The notes below the pieces were generated by a model, which made no database searches, was not told the DNA's origin, and saw only the letters and a program-made list of their open reading frames with translations. Positions 47,725-58,935 of a DNA stretch of 64,000 bases are shown piece after piece (positions within the stretch are counted from its first letter, which is position 1; each line of letters starts with the position of its first letter). The translations under genes and the position numbers were made by a program. Source of the DNA: Oncomelania hupensis (taxonomy: Eukaryota; Mollusca; Gastropoda; Littorinimorpha; Pomatiopsidae); NCBI GenBank assembly GCA_036898135.1, contig CM072512.1, forward strand, positions 20,404,458 to 20,468,457. Reading direction: 5' to 3'.

Positions 47725-48083
47725 ATTCCACGATTCTCCACTCCCTTCCGCACGTCGAATAAATCTGTCGCGTCACAGGTGTAAATCAAAATAACATGTA
47801 ATTTTGCTCTATAAAGTTTAAATAAACACAAATATCAAAGCAAATACTAATTACTAGTAATTTGGTAAATAGTCCTCATGTTCATTTCCTAAAACAGACA
47901 AACCAACAATAATAAATACTGAGAACATAGTCAACTTGTCATGCTAGTAATATTGAATGCAGGCCAGACTACTTACCTTTTCAACCCTCCCCACCCCACC
48001 CCCACCCAACAAAATATACTACTGAAATATTTTCCACACTCCTACTGTAATTCGTTCACTGATATCGCCTTTTCAACCTTTAC

Positions 48084-48363
48084 CTAAATCTATGCAAGTA
48101 GAATGACGGATTATTAAAGACACGCCTATAGCGAAGAGGCCTACGAAACATGAATCATTGAATGAAAACAAACGGTATCGTTTAATAACGGGATCAAGCT
48201 TCTGCTGGTCAGAATCATAATCCTCATCACAGTTCCCACCGGCACCATCATAAAAATAGTCCGAAAGCAGGTCTTGGAGCTCTTCAGAAGCAAAACCGGG
48301 TCGATTCAAGGCCCTAGCTACTCTAGCAGACGACACATCTACTGACGCTGGAGACGAAGCCAT
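48084..48363 (-). CDS. Candidate first coding exon of an unidentified host gene
   Basis: On the minus strand CCGGAAGTG is followed directly by ATGG, giving a purine at -3 and G at +4. The frame begins MASSPASVDVSSARVARALN, continues RPGFASEELQDLLSDYF, and has an acidic patch (DEDYDSD). A plausible donor, TAG/GTAAAG, ends the exon at 48084. CCGGAAGTG matches the ETS-family site often found at housekeeping start sites; a second GGAAGTG-type site lies at 48526-48533. I do not recognise the protein, and no second exon was found. Later exons would lie to the left, beyond the LINE unit. Confidence 0.42.
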
Positions 48364-49009
48364 CACTTCCGGTTTCCAAAAGGAATCGGTCACTTACTTG
48401 GACAAATTGTTTCTAACAAATGCAACATAAATATTGCAAGAAAACACTTGAAATAGATGTAAGATGAGTTTATCTACATTAAAAAATTCACTTTGAAATA
48501 AAAATCGTCGAAAATCTATAGGAAACACTTCCGTTTTTCACGACCCGGCAATAGACGCATTCGAACACAACTTGTGTCACAAGCAAGCTTCAGAACAAGG
48601 AATTTCATGAAAAATTCATATGCCACACACTTTTATGTACCAAAAAGTAGTACCAGTAGGGACTTTTCACTCCCCAGACGTTATATATCAATCCACATTG
48701 GGGATTTCCCTTCATAGTCGGACAAGAAAAGTTGGGGTATCGGAGGTCAATTAGTGCCATTGTTTTAGCAAGGTGTGATCAACACCTTATCAAAATCAAC
48801 AAAATAAACAATGTTTTAGTAATTTTTGAACAAAATCCGTTTGGGATATTAAAGAAAAGTCTTAAATAAAGACAAAGAGGCAACAATCTTAAAATTGATG
48901 GGGTAGCCTATTTTTAGTGTTCTACGGCTGTAGCAGCGAATCAATCCTGGCGTCTTTAGCCGGGTTTTGTCATGCGGCGACACATATCACTAAAAAAATA
49001 TGTTGGGGT

Positions 49010-49100
49010 TGCTGAGCACAAATAAAAAGTAAGCTGCTTAAACGATCATCTGTGGTGCCCCAACGACTTTCGAGCTACCGGATAGGATAGGATAGGAAGA
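49010..49100 (+). pseudogene. LINE family 1, very short 3' end
   Basis: After decayed sequence (VGVAEHK), the frame LLKRSSVVPQRLSSYRIG ends in TAG. That stop is part of GGATAGGATAGGATAGG. It is a 3' terminus of the same family as 18755, 44422 and 57779. Confidence 0.85.
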
Positions 49101-50425
49101 TATAAGAAATAAACTTGTTCTTTTGAATCGATGAAAAAGAAACATTAGCGCTTGATCCGTCACAACATACTGAGTGTCAGAGATACATCACGTGTCCGTT
49201 TCGTTGGCCAACAGTTTCTGGTACTTTGTGCGAGTCCGCCAGGGTGATGTTGGACACTGTGTTTGAGGTTGCCAAGGTAATCAATCTTTCATTTTTCTCC
49301 CCTTATTCGAGGTCATTAGCAGAGTCGGAGCGGGACAGAGTAATCGCAAAATTGTTGGTTCGTTGGTCAACCTGGGCTGAGTTTAAGATACTGACGACCG
49401 TCTGACACGATAATCATTTTTGTGTTGCCTCCTCGCTTGGGTGTAAAGATCACTGAAAATGATACCCTGACATCGATGATAACTGTTCCCTTGCCTTTCC
49501 CCTTCTTTCAGTGTTCCTCTCTTTCATTGTCTTTTCGGAGGTATTTTGTGTGGGCTCGTCTAACTTGATTTTTGCGTGTAGTTATCGTGATTAAAATGAC
49601 GGATTGGTTGCAGTGTTTCCTGTGCGCACGTCAAACATGTCACGCACGATACAATTGGCCGTGCACTCATACCATATTTCTTGCATCTGTCCTTAACGGA
49701 ACTCCCCGTCCCTCCCTGAATACGGTACTCTCACCCTCACCCTCACCCTCACTCCCACTTAATATTTTACTATTTCTTTGAAACATGGGACAAAGCGGTG
49801 AGAAGTTTGAATTAATTTTTTTTCTCCAGGAATGTGTTTTCTTGCTTTTCTTTGGCTGCTTAAAGAATCGTCTCAGAACTAATGAAACTAAAGAATTGTA
49901 TTCTGTCAGATGTGATAGGCAAACCGTCATATCTGTCTTCCCAAGGTCAAAATCAGAAAAGTCGATCCGAATACAGGCTACCAAAGACTTGCTACCAACA
50001 CACGATTAAACACATCTTTTATATTTCATTCCATCTGCAATTCACATCAACTCTTAGGTGGAGCGTTAGGTGGTGATGCTGTCGCTCTTACAACGGATGA
50101 AGGGCATTTTTCCTTTTCTTTTGTGATACTAGATATTTTTGTACTGTGTTGTCAGTCGTTTTTCTTTTTCAGTTACACTGACGGCAAATGACAGCGTGTG
50201 GTGGATATGGTATTAATTTGTTGTTGTATGTATTATAGATTTCCCTTATACAGTCAATGTATTGTTTTTACACTTATCTTAGTAATAGGGTAACGTTGAA
50301 GGTGATGGTATGTCAATATGTGAGGTGAACATGTTTGACCATGTGACGTGAAGCTGTTAGTTTTGCATGATGTTTGATTCATTGATTTTACATACACAGT
50401 CAAGCTTGTAATGTCTTTTGTAGAG
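49101..50425. other. No gene seen
   Basis: A CCCTCA hexamer run lies at about 49731-49757. The frames at 49572-50076 are unassigned. Confidence 0.4.
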
Positions 50426-50428
50426 ATA

Positions 50429-50530
50429 AATAAAGACATGTTGTATTGTATTGTATTGTATTGTATTGTATTGTATTGTATTGTATTTTGTTGTGTTGTA
50501 TTGTATTGTGTTGTATTGTATTGTATTGTA
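50429..50530 (+). repeat. AATAAA followed by a (TATTG)n array
   Basis: AATAAA at 50429-50434 is followed six bases later by about 17 TATTG pentamers. This looks like the 3' end of an unidentified retroelement with a pentamer tail, upstream body not recognised. Confidence 0.7.
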
Positions 50531-50747
50531 TATTCTATTCAATAGGACTGAGTTTCTTCCCCTTCTTCCTTTCTGTGAGGAAGGAGAGCGCTGTACAAAT
50601 CTTAAATGCTGTTATCAAAGAGGATAATAAATGATCAGACGTGGACCTCGGTGTTACTGGCGCAATACCGTTTGTACATGCATGTTGGAAGACATTGATT
50701 CCATTGTCATGTCAGCGAACAATTCAAACCATTTCGTCCTTGCTGAT

Positions 50748-50822
50748 CTTAATGGCCAGCGACTCGCTCAGCTTCTTAAGTTTGTATGTTATAAGAATGC
50801 GCTATCTATTTTCATGATATTA
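50748..50822 (+). repeat. SINE-A fragment (3' part)
   Basis: AATGGCCAGCGACTCGCTCAG, then TATAAGAATGCGCTATCTATT. It lies inside an apparent 129-codon frame (50631-51020), which I therefore reject as a gene. Confidence 0.6.
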
Positions 50823-51008
50823 CGGTGGACCGAGACTATCTCACGCACACCTCTCTGGTGGGCAAGCGAACCTAAGTGGACGCTACTCGAGAGCGACCAA
50901 AAGCCATTTTGTAGTCTCGACGCAATATTTTCCATGTTTTTATTATTTTGCATGCTTTTTTATCTATTCAAATGCGATACAAATGGCTGTACGTGTGCTT
51001 CCTTTGAT

Positions 51009-51403
51009 GATAATAAATAATAATAATAATAATACCGGATGCTAATACGCGCTTTACTTCGAAGCTCAAAGCGCGGCGACCTATACCAACATACACGCTC
51101 ACGTGCAACAAATATATTACAGACACACAACAAGGACAACAGTATACAAGGCATACACGTGGTGTAAAGGCAGGGAGATCGCTATTAGGAAACTGAAAGT
51201 TAAATAGTTTTGTATTTTTTAAAGATTAATTTGACTGCATCCAATATTATTTTGAAGGGAGGGAGGAAACCGGAGTGCCCGGAGAAAACCCTCGGTGACC
51301 TCAATAGTCTCGTACCTAAGTCACATACGTTCGCCCCTTGCGGGAATCGAACCCGCGACCTTCGGCATAGGAAACCGGCGACTTATCCACTGCGCCACGA
51401 AGC
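51009..51403 (-). repeat. Nearly full-length SINE-B with (TAA)n tail
   Basis: On the minus strand it has the same order as 27587-27960: tRNA-like head GCTTCGTGGCGCAGTGG, a B box GGGTTCGATTCCC, GGTTTTCTCCGGGCACTCC, TAGCGATCTCCCTGCCTTTA, and GCCGCGCTTTGAGC. It ends in GCGCGTATTAGCATCCGG and a short ATT array. Its central domain is better preserved than in the first copy. Confidence 0.88.
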
Positions 51404-51689
51404 TTTGTTGAACTGAATGGAACTGAATTGAATTAAGCCACGGCAAGTCTCAGGTCCAAAATGCGGTGTGTATCTCACGGTGACTAAAACTCCTTGTTAG
51501 TTAATATTACGGTACCAAGCCTTAGCAGCCCTTGTTGGTCCCCGCTGGTCGCCCCTCGCTTTCGGCAGGATTACACGCAGTCCGCAAAGCAATTAACCGT
51601 AACGCCAAAAAAAGACTTTCCGCTGATGACTGGAATGGTGCGGGATGAAGAATAGTCCGTTGGACCAGCGACAGTATTAGTCACTTTTG

Positions 51690-52190
51690 TTTGGGAGGAT
51701 TGAGGGGGTGGTGGTGGTGGGAGGGAGGAGATAATCCATTTCTGGTTATGTGAGAAATGGGGTAAGGGAGGAATAGTCACTTCTAGAAAGGGAGAGGAGG
51801 AGGAGGAGTTGAGGGGAAGGGAGGTAGTCAGTTTTTGGGGGTGAGAGATGAAAAGAGATTTTTGAATGGGTGGGAGGGGAGGTAACCTTTCTTAAGATTT
51901 GAAAGGGTGGAGGGGGGGGGGAGGGGAGTAGTTCTGGGGGCAAGAGAGAGGGAGGGTAAAGTGCAGAAAACAGATACAGAGACCAAGGTGTATGGTGGGT
52001 GAGGGTAGAGAGTAGTGATGGTTCTCAAGGGTCATAGCGTTTAAAAGGATGACTTGGCTCAGGAGAAGATTGAAAGAGAAGAGTGATGGGTCTTTTTTTT
52101 TAAAAGTGTATGGTAATTGTATAACAAGGGCAAAGGCTGAGGGGGACGGGAGCAGGGGTAGGGGAGGAGGGGGGGGGGAATTAGGATGGG
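51690..52190. repeat. G-rich, purine-rich region
   Basis: The plus strand has many GGG/GGGG runs (GGGGGTGGTGGTGGTGGGAGG, GGAGGAGGAGG, GGGGTAGGGGAGGAGGGGG). The proline/serine-rich frames on the minus strand reflect this composition. Confidence 0.75.
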
Positions 52191-52984
52191 ATAATGATAT
52201 AAAGTTGTGGTTACTGACAGCTGAAAGAACCTTTCTACGGTGACATATGAGCTAAAGCATACGTATCTTTTGATTCCCTGCCACACTTCCAAAAAAAAAA
52301 TACATTGCTGGCAAAACATGTTTCCTTTTAAATTAAAACAACTTACGTTTATACGTGAGCTTAAGTGTTAAAAGTTTGCGTAATAGCTTGATTTATTTTC
52401 CAAAATAAAAACAAGCAATGAATGTAAAAGACACTTTTTTTAAAAAAAAAAGTAGAATAGTTGAAGGACATATTTATTTCTGTCCCCCGAGTAGAACTTT
52501 TTACGTTGGATCTCATTATTTTGCATGGCATTGTTTCGCGCTGACATTTTGGAGGCTCTTTTTCCCCGTTCCATTATGTTCATATGCAGTATGTTGAACA
52601 GTGCACAAATTGGTTAAGTCCGTGTAATTGGTAACAAAAAAGACAGAGAGACAGACAGACAGACAAAGATAGACAGAGAAAGAAAGGCGTGAGTAACAAA
52701 GATTAAAAACAACATTGGGAAAGGGCGGAAGAACAATGTGAAAAAAAAATAAAAAAAGAGCTGAAAAAAAATCAGTCACTTCTACATGTACTTGAACTTG
52801 GATTTTTTTGTATACGAATATCGCACAAACTGAATGCTAAAATTATTGGGACCAGGAAGACGACGAACAAGCAGAACGAAAACAGGGCCTAGTGAACTAG
52901 TTTTTGAACTGGAATTGTGCAAATATAAGCGTTCCAAAACGGGGACTAACTATATACACACACTCGTGCACGCACGCAACCACG

Positions 52985-53068
52985 CGCGCGTTGTTGTGTT
53001 TGTGAAAGTGTATGTTAACATGTGAGCAGAGCGTACAGACTGCCGCGCTTTGAGCCTGATAGAAACGT
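52985..53068 (+). repeat. SINE-B tail fragment
   Basis: TTGTTGTGTTTGTG...GTGAGCAGAGCGTACAGA, then CTGCCGCGCTTTGAGCCTGA, matches 27850-27930. It lacks the GTATATAGCATCC end and the ATT tail. Confidence 0.65.
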
Positions 53069-53396
53069 ACACACGCGCACATACACACGCCCACACAACG
53101 CTGCCACGCACACGCTTACACTGGCCCGCGAATGTACACATGCAGGAAGTGAGATATAGAGAAACTTTCGCATAAATGTAGAGGAAAGAAAGAAAGTGTA
53201 AAAATGAGACTAAAAGTATAGAACTTAAAAAGAAAGAAAGAGTGGTTGTTGTTGTTGTTGTCGTTTTGCTTTATTCATAAATAAAGAAAGTCCAAACGTT
53301 TACACATAAAAATGAACTGGGAAAAAAGGGACAGAAAAATGAAAAAGCGCAACAGTATACATTTAAAAAAAATTAGTTTACATTTTTTTAGTGAAC

Positions 53397-53405
53397 GAAA
53401 AAAAA

Positions 53406-53453
<48 letters not shown>
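53397..53453. repeat. (AAAG)n microsatellite between similar flanks
   Basis: About 12 AAAG units. GCGCAACAGTATACATTTAAA before it and GTGCAACAGTTTACATGTAAA after it look like a diverged flank duplication. Confidence 0.9.
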
Positions 53454-53559
53454 AGTGTGCAACAGTTTACATGTAAAAAAAATAAAGTGAACAGAAACAA
53501 GAGAACTGGAAAAGATAAAGGCGAGAATGAAAATCATGGTCGGTGTCCCCTGGCCTTTG

Positions 53560-53830
53560 TGTAAAGTGTTCACGATGAGCCCCAGCAGGTTGGGGTGGCG
53601 TCAATATTGGGCCTAGCGCAGCGCAAGCACCTCCTGACTATCGGAGACCAACTGCGCGGCGTAAAACTCAATATAAAGCGCAGATGCCTGTCTTTAGATA
53701 TTCAGCGTTCCCAGAGCATGTGACAGGCGGCCAGCAACTCCACAGCAACAGGGGAGGCTATGGAGCCCATCATACCCGGTACCCATGGCCAATGATGCTG
53801 AACTTGTTGACCGAGTCATGTCAAATTACA
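53560..53830. other. GC-rich block of unknown origin
   Basis: Clearly GC-richer than its surroundings, with strings such as TGCGCGGCGTAAAACTCAAT and CAACTCCACAGCAACAGGGG. No frame is open across it. It may be an old SINE or gene remnant. Confidence 0.3.
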
Positions 53831-54320
53831 GCCTGGTTGTTGTGGTATTTTTTGTAATCATAGTAATTGTATGTTGTACGTATTAAAAAAAACAGCAACA
53901 ACAATGGAAGTGCAATATTTGAATTAATTGGGAAACAATCTTTAAAAAAATTACAATGCTGCCCAATCATTGACGTGACTGCAGCTTTAACTTGTTTTGA
54001 ATATTTGTTCCGACGCTGAATTTTATCATTATTTGTTTTAAAATTATTATTAATTCTTTAAATTTTAGTTTACAAATAATGAGAAACTTACTTTGAGGCA
54101 TTTTAGTGCTCCGACTATTTAGGATTTGCGATATCATGCCTAAAGTGTACATTATTTCGTTTGGGACAGTTTCACTTTGAGCAACGGCCATCATCTAGTC
54201 AATCACTAATCTAAAATCTAAAGGCAAAATAAACATACATTGTTGCGTTGTTCTTATTTATCCCGTTTATCAGTTTAATCTCACATAACCACAAAGAACT
54301 GCACTCTACTCCTCCTTCAC

Positions 54321-54324
<4 letters not shown>

Positions 54325-54382
<58 letters not shown>
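54325..54382. repeat. (CA)n microsatellite
   Basis: About 29 CA units. Confidence 0.97.
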
Positions 54383-54385
<3 letters not shown>

Positions 54386-54602
54386 GAGATCCAGCATAAA
54401 CACCTCACATCAGCCATGGAGAGAGTACTGGCCATGGCGCTAATGGTGCTTTGACCCAGGGGCCGGTGCTACAGACATTGAGTTCGCGATGGATGGCTGT
54501 CTTGGGACCGTTGTGATGAAGTTCAAACTGGATGAGTCAAGAAAATATTTTTCTCTTTTCCATTTTTTTCTGGCCTCCCGGGAGATCTTAGGTCTCTGTT
54601 TT

Positions 54603-54708
54603 TCTCTTTCTGTCTCTCTGTCTCTGTCTCTGTCTCTGTCTCTCTGTCTCTCTGTCTCTGTCTCTGTCTCTGTCTCTCTGTCTCTGTCTCTCTGTCTCTC
54701 TGTCTCTG

Positions 54709-54790
<82 letters not shown>
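54603..54790. repeat. (TCTCTG)n then (CT)n array
   Basis: TCTCTG/TCTG variants at about 54603-54720, then about 35 pure CT units. This is the longest pyrimidine tract in the window. Confidence 0.97.
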
Positions 54791-54793
<3 letters not shown>

Positions 54794-54939
54794 GCACATC
54801 TACACCTGAGACGCACTTCTTTCATTACCTAGGTAATTTCATTCTTTATTTGTATTCAGTGCACAAGCCGAGTTCGTTGACAAAACGCCAGTTCATCAGA
54901 TGGCAGTTGGTAGGTGTTTTATTTTAGCTATTTTTAAAA

Positions 54940-55062
54940 AGTCACATAGCGCACTTTTTATTGCAGATGGTGGCTGAAGGCGCAATTCAGAAAGACTCAG
55001 AATGTTGAACAATTTGTAAAATCAGGATCCAACCCCCTTCGCCAGGACGGTTAAAGCTTGTA
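54940..55062 (-). repeat. Diverged SINE-A copy
   Basis: Minus strand: GGCGAAGGGGGTTGGATCCTG in the B-box region and AAAAAGTGCGCTATGTGAC at the 3' end, in the family order. Confidence 0.55.
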
Positions 55063-55069
55063 CAAATAC

Positions 55070-57640
55070 AAAACAACATGGACCACCGCAAGCGATTAAG
55101 TATCCGGAATTTCCTGCGCCAATTTAAATCTTCTATTTGTTTGTCTGGTTTTTGTTTTCCGTTTGAATCTTATCAGTGAAATACCTCTACACTTTCCAAG
55201 AACAAGTTTATTTTCTAAAGCTGAATATCTTTTGGTATACCTGATTCAAAATAGACGTCGTTGCCAGGCAGGACAGTGTGCCTGCAGCCTAGCTGTTACA
55301 AAACCTTGTTTGGTACTGGACGCATTCAAACTATCTTTTTAAATAGCCATAGATTACTTTTATTACGATACAATACTGTTATATAGTGTTCCACAAGACA
55401 TGTTGCCAAATATTTTCTACCCAACTTCCCACTGCCACCCCAAAATAAAACACAATACAGACAACGCACACACAAACTACAGATACCAGTAGCTCTTGCC
55501 ACACCCACCTTCCCCAACACACACACTCCTCATTCCTACCCCACCTTCACACTCTCACTTCCCACACGTTGAAAAACTAGGGCGAGGGGGAGTGAAACGG
55601 TAGGTGAGAAGAAAGAAGAATGAGAAAAGTATAGGCAGAACAACTGTATTTTACACATATTTGCTTACTAGTTGCAATTGACTTTTTCTGTAAGACCTAC
55701 CAAACCATTCCGATTATGAACCTATGCTATCTGAGTATCCCTCATGCATAATCATGGATATAAGACGGTTTACTACGAATCATGAACAACAATGAGTATG
55801 TGCATGGACTTGAGGCTGTCTAGTACAATTAACCATCATCATGAAGTATAAAGTGTATTGTGCTAAATAAGTTTAGTACAAAACCATCATCGTGATGTAC
55901 AGTCGGAAGTACATGACAGTAGTGACGTTCTAAATAAATCCAGCGCAAGTACCTTAAGAACAATCAGCCGTACGTGAAAGCACACAAGAGTATGATCAAA
56001 CGTGGACAGTGTCCAACTCCAGGGTTGCGGTGACTGATGAATATGCTACGCACAGCGATCACTTGCTATTGTATGTCAATTGTATTCCGCCGATCGATAC
56101 TGCCCACATCGATTCAAACCACATGTGGTGTTCTTTTCAGCGTTTCTGTCAAAGCGTTTCATTGTAATGAACCAGTGCAATTCAGTTTTATATTGTTGTA
56201 TTTACCCTCTGTAGTAGATCTGTTAGTTATCGCCTATTACCTTCTTTACATGATCTGATTCGCCCAGTTGCACCTACCCGACACAAACTTCTATTTTCTG
56301 ACAATTGTTTCTTTCCGAAGCGATATTTATCACTACAAACGACTTGCCTGCACAAAAGCGATGATGAACTACTAATGTAGTAACCTATTTGCAGGATTAA
56401 TATTGAATGGAAAAAGAACAGAGAAAAAAGATAGCTTATAATATGAATGATTTAAAAAAAGTCATAGACGGTCCTGGTCTATAAACAGGTGACTATATAC
56501 ATGTCCGTCGTTGTGATTTAACAGGGCAGACCTTCCAAAACCAGCTTGATTTAGTTGCCACTAAATGTCTCCGCACGGAGTGTAGCTTCCCCTTTGCCTA
56601 GAGGTATTGGCGGAGCAACCCTTCGCAAGAAATTTGATTTAGTTGCGTATCGCCCGGAGCTGGGTTTGATTTAGTTGCGCATTTATGTCACAAAAAGTAA
56701 ACACGGCCAACAGGCCAGTAAATTTGCTCTGCGGATTAAAGTTATCGGGTCATCGATGATGAGCAAACATGTAATTCCTTCTGACGGATCCGATACTCGA
56801 AATCGGAGGAGAAAAAAAGTATTTGAACACTCACCGAACTTACTTGAATTTATGATGATAACGTTCATAGGATCTCATTGATCTAGAATGATCTAGACTG
56901 ACTGTGACATGGCGCTGTGTGCTTAAGGTTCTAATTTCTGTCCCTTTCCTTAAATAATGTTGTTGCACTGAAGAATCGGTTCCTTAAATTATATTTTACC
57001 CTAGGATAGGCTAGGAGATAGCATACTTTTTCAATATAGCGGAGGAAAATAATCTCAGATAAAACATTTTTGTTTCTATTAAGATAGCCAAAAGGAAAAA
57101 AAACGATTTCGAGGATAACTTGTTTGCTTGAACTGAATCAGTCTGTAGTGTCCGCGAACGCTAAAACTATACTTGTTGTCTAGTTATCATGGACTTTCTT
57201 TGCCTTGCAGTTGCATGCAAATCTACTATGGAAAATACTAGTCTGGCCCCTGCAGTCCTCGCGGGGGTTGATGCAAACCCAGACATTGCTGTGAAACAGC
57301 TTTGGCATTCTGCAATACCCTGCAACATCAATGGAAAATAAAGTAAAGTATATATGATTTTCGGATACCTCAAAACCGTTATCACTGTTGATGCACTGTA
57401 GAGGAATCGAACAAGAAGTTATAGCTTGTCCATTAACACCGCGTGCAGCAAGTGCATTCTACGCTAACCTTTACCCTTTGGCCTCTCTGACCCCCCATTT
57501 CCTCTCAGCTCGGTGAGTTTCTTGAGCTTGAACTGTCTTCAGAACGAAACAACAGGGAAAGCCAAAGAGGTCCTGTAGAGTGCCTGCAGGACTTTTCTAC
57601 CCAAATGCGGAGCAAGTTGGCGTCTTTAGGTGGCTTCAGT
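55070..57640. other. No gene seen
   Basis: AT-rich. TTGATTTAGTTGC occurs three times at 56546-56679. The frames at 56037 and 56675 are unassigned. Confidence 0.4.
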
Positions 57641-57645
57641 TACAT

Positions 57646-57712
57646 CCTGTTGTCGGCCAGTGCCTTGAGCAGCGCTTTGAGCCAGTAAAGGGTTATATAT
57701 TAAGAACTATTC
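57646..57712 (+). repeat. SINE-A 3' fragment
   Basis: CGGCCAGTGCCTTGAGCAGC, GCTTTGAGCCAG and TTATATATTAAGAAC follow the SINE-A end. Confidence 0.6.
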
Positions 57713-57778
57713 ATAATTCTAAGGAGGTATACTGAACAGAGAGCAAGAAGAAAGGTTAATGATGTAAGATCAAGTGTG

Positions 57779-58005
57779 TCCTATCCTATCCTATCCTATC
57801 TTATCCTATCCTATCCTATCCTATCCTATCCCATAACTCGGAGGTCGTAGGGGCACCACAGATGATCGTTTAATCAGCGTACTACATCTTTCCCTGTCCT
57901 CAGCAACCCTGATTGTTTCGCTCAGTACAGTGTCCAACCAGTCCATTCTCGAATGTTGTCCTCCCACCTCTTTTTCGGTCTCCCTCTTCTTCTACCTCCA
58001 AGATC
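57779..58005 (-). pseudogene. LINE family 1, 3' end with the longest (GGATA)n tail
   Basis: Minus strand: GGRRRGRPKKRWEDNIREWTG, a frameshift near LSE/ETIRVAEDR, then SSVVPLRPPSYGIG and TAG. The stop lies in the first units of a tail of about ten GGATA pentamers (57779-57831, one variant). 5' truncated and frameshifted. Confidence 0.9.
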
Positions 58006-58009
58006 AAGT

Positions 58010-58877
58010 GTGTATTCGTAATTAACTGTTACTTTCAGGTTCATTTTATTAAGATTTTAAAGTGATAGTCAATATCATAGTTTCACTGCTTTCTTTGCTT
58101 TGCAACATAGAAATAGTAACAACGACAACAACAACAAAAAGGACAATAACATATGAATATGAATGCCAAGAAGAATAGGAAGACAGAAGCAAGGATTCTT
58201 TCACTACGTCAATGAAGGTATGAGCAAACGAAGAAATGGACAAGGCAAGCGAGTCAAGCTGGAGAATAATTAAACTGTCACTCTTTGGCACGGCGCTCAA
58301 ATAGAAGTGAACTTGCTCTCAACTTCCCAACCTCCGTTGTTAGGTGTATGAAACTTTTTGAACACGGCATGAGATGCTTTCCTTGTATTGCCTTCTTCTT
58401 CTTACGTTCTCTCAGGAGCTTGAACCATTGGCTCTGTCTTTACTCTCTTAAGGGAGCTGTAAGATACACGCAAAGAGCCTCTTTGATACACGCAAAAGCA
58501 TGGCCGGTGAATGTCTGTCCTGGATGACAAATTGTTTTGACAATGCCGAGAGTGATTCGCTCACAAGTTGGCTTTTTTTTTCTACAAGAAAATCGCTGGC
58601 AGCTATTCACCAAACCAATCTCGTCAAATTTGGAAATGGGATCGGACTGTAGGTCCCCCTTTTTCTGTGGCCATTTCCATGCGACTAGCTTGTTGCTCAT
58701 ATAAGGAGTGTCGAAATGGAATAAAGCTGTCTTCCTATCTTCTTCTTCTCCTTCTTCTTGAAATACAATTTAGTAAAAGCCTGCAGGACTGATAACAATT
58801 TTATTGTTAAAGAGGCTGTCTGAAAACAATTTAGATGATGTTAGCTTTTGAACTAGAAACCTTAAAAACTGCAGGGC

Positions 58878-58935
<58 letters not shown>

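Noticed and set aside
50631..51020. 129-codon plus-strand frame
   Set aside because: It runs through a SINE-A fragment and into the TAA tail of SINE-B.
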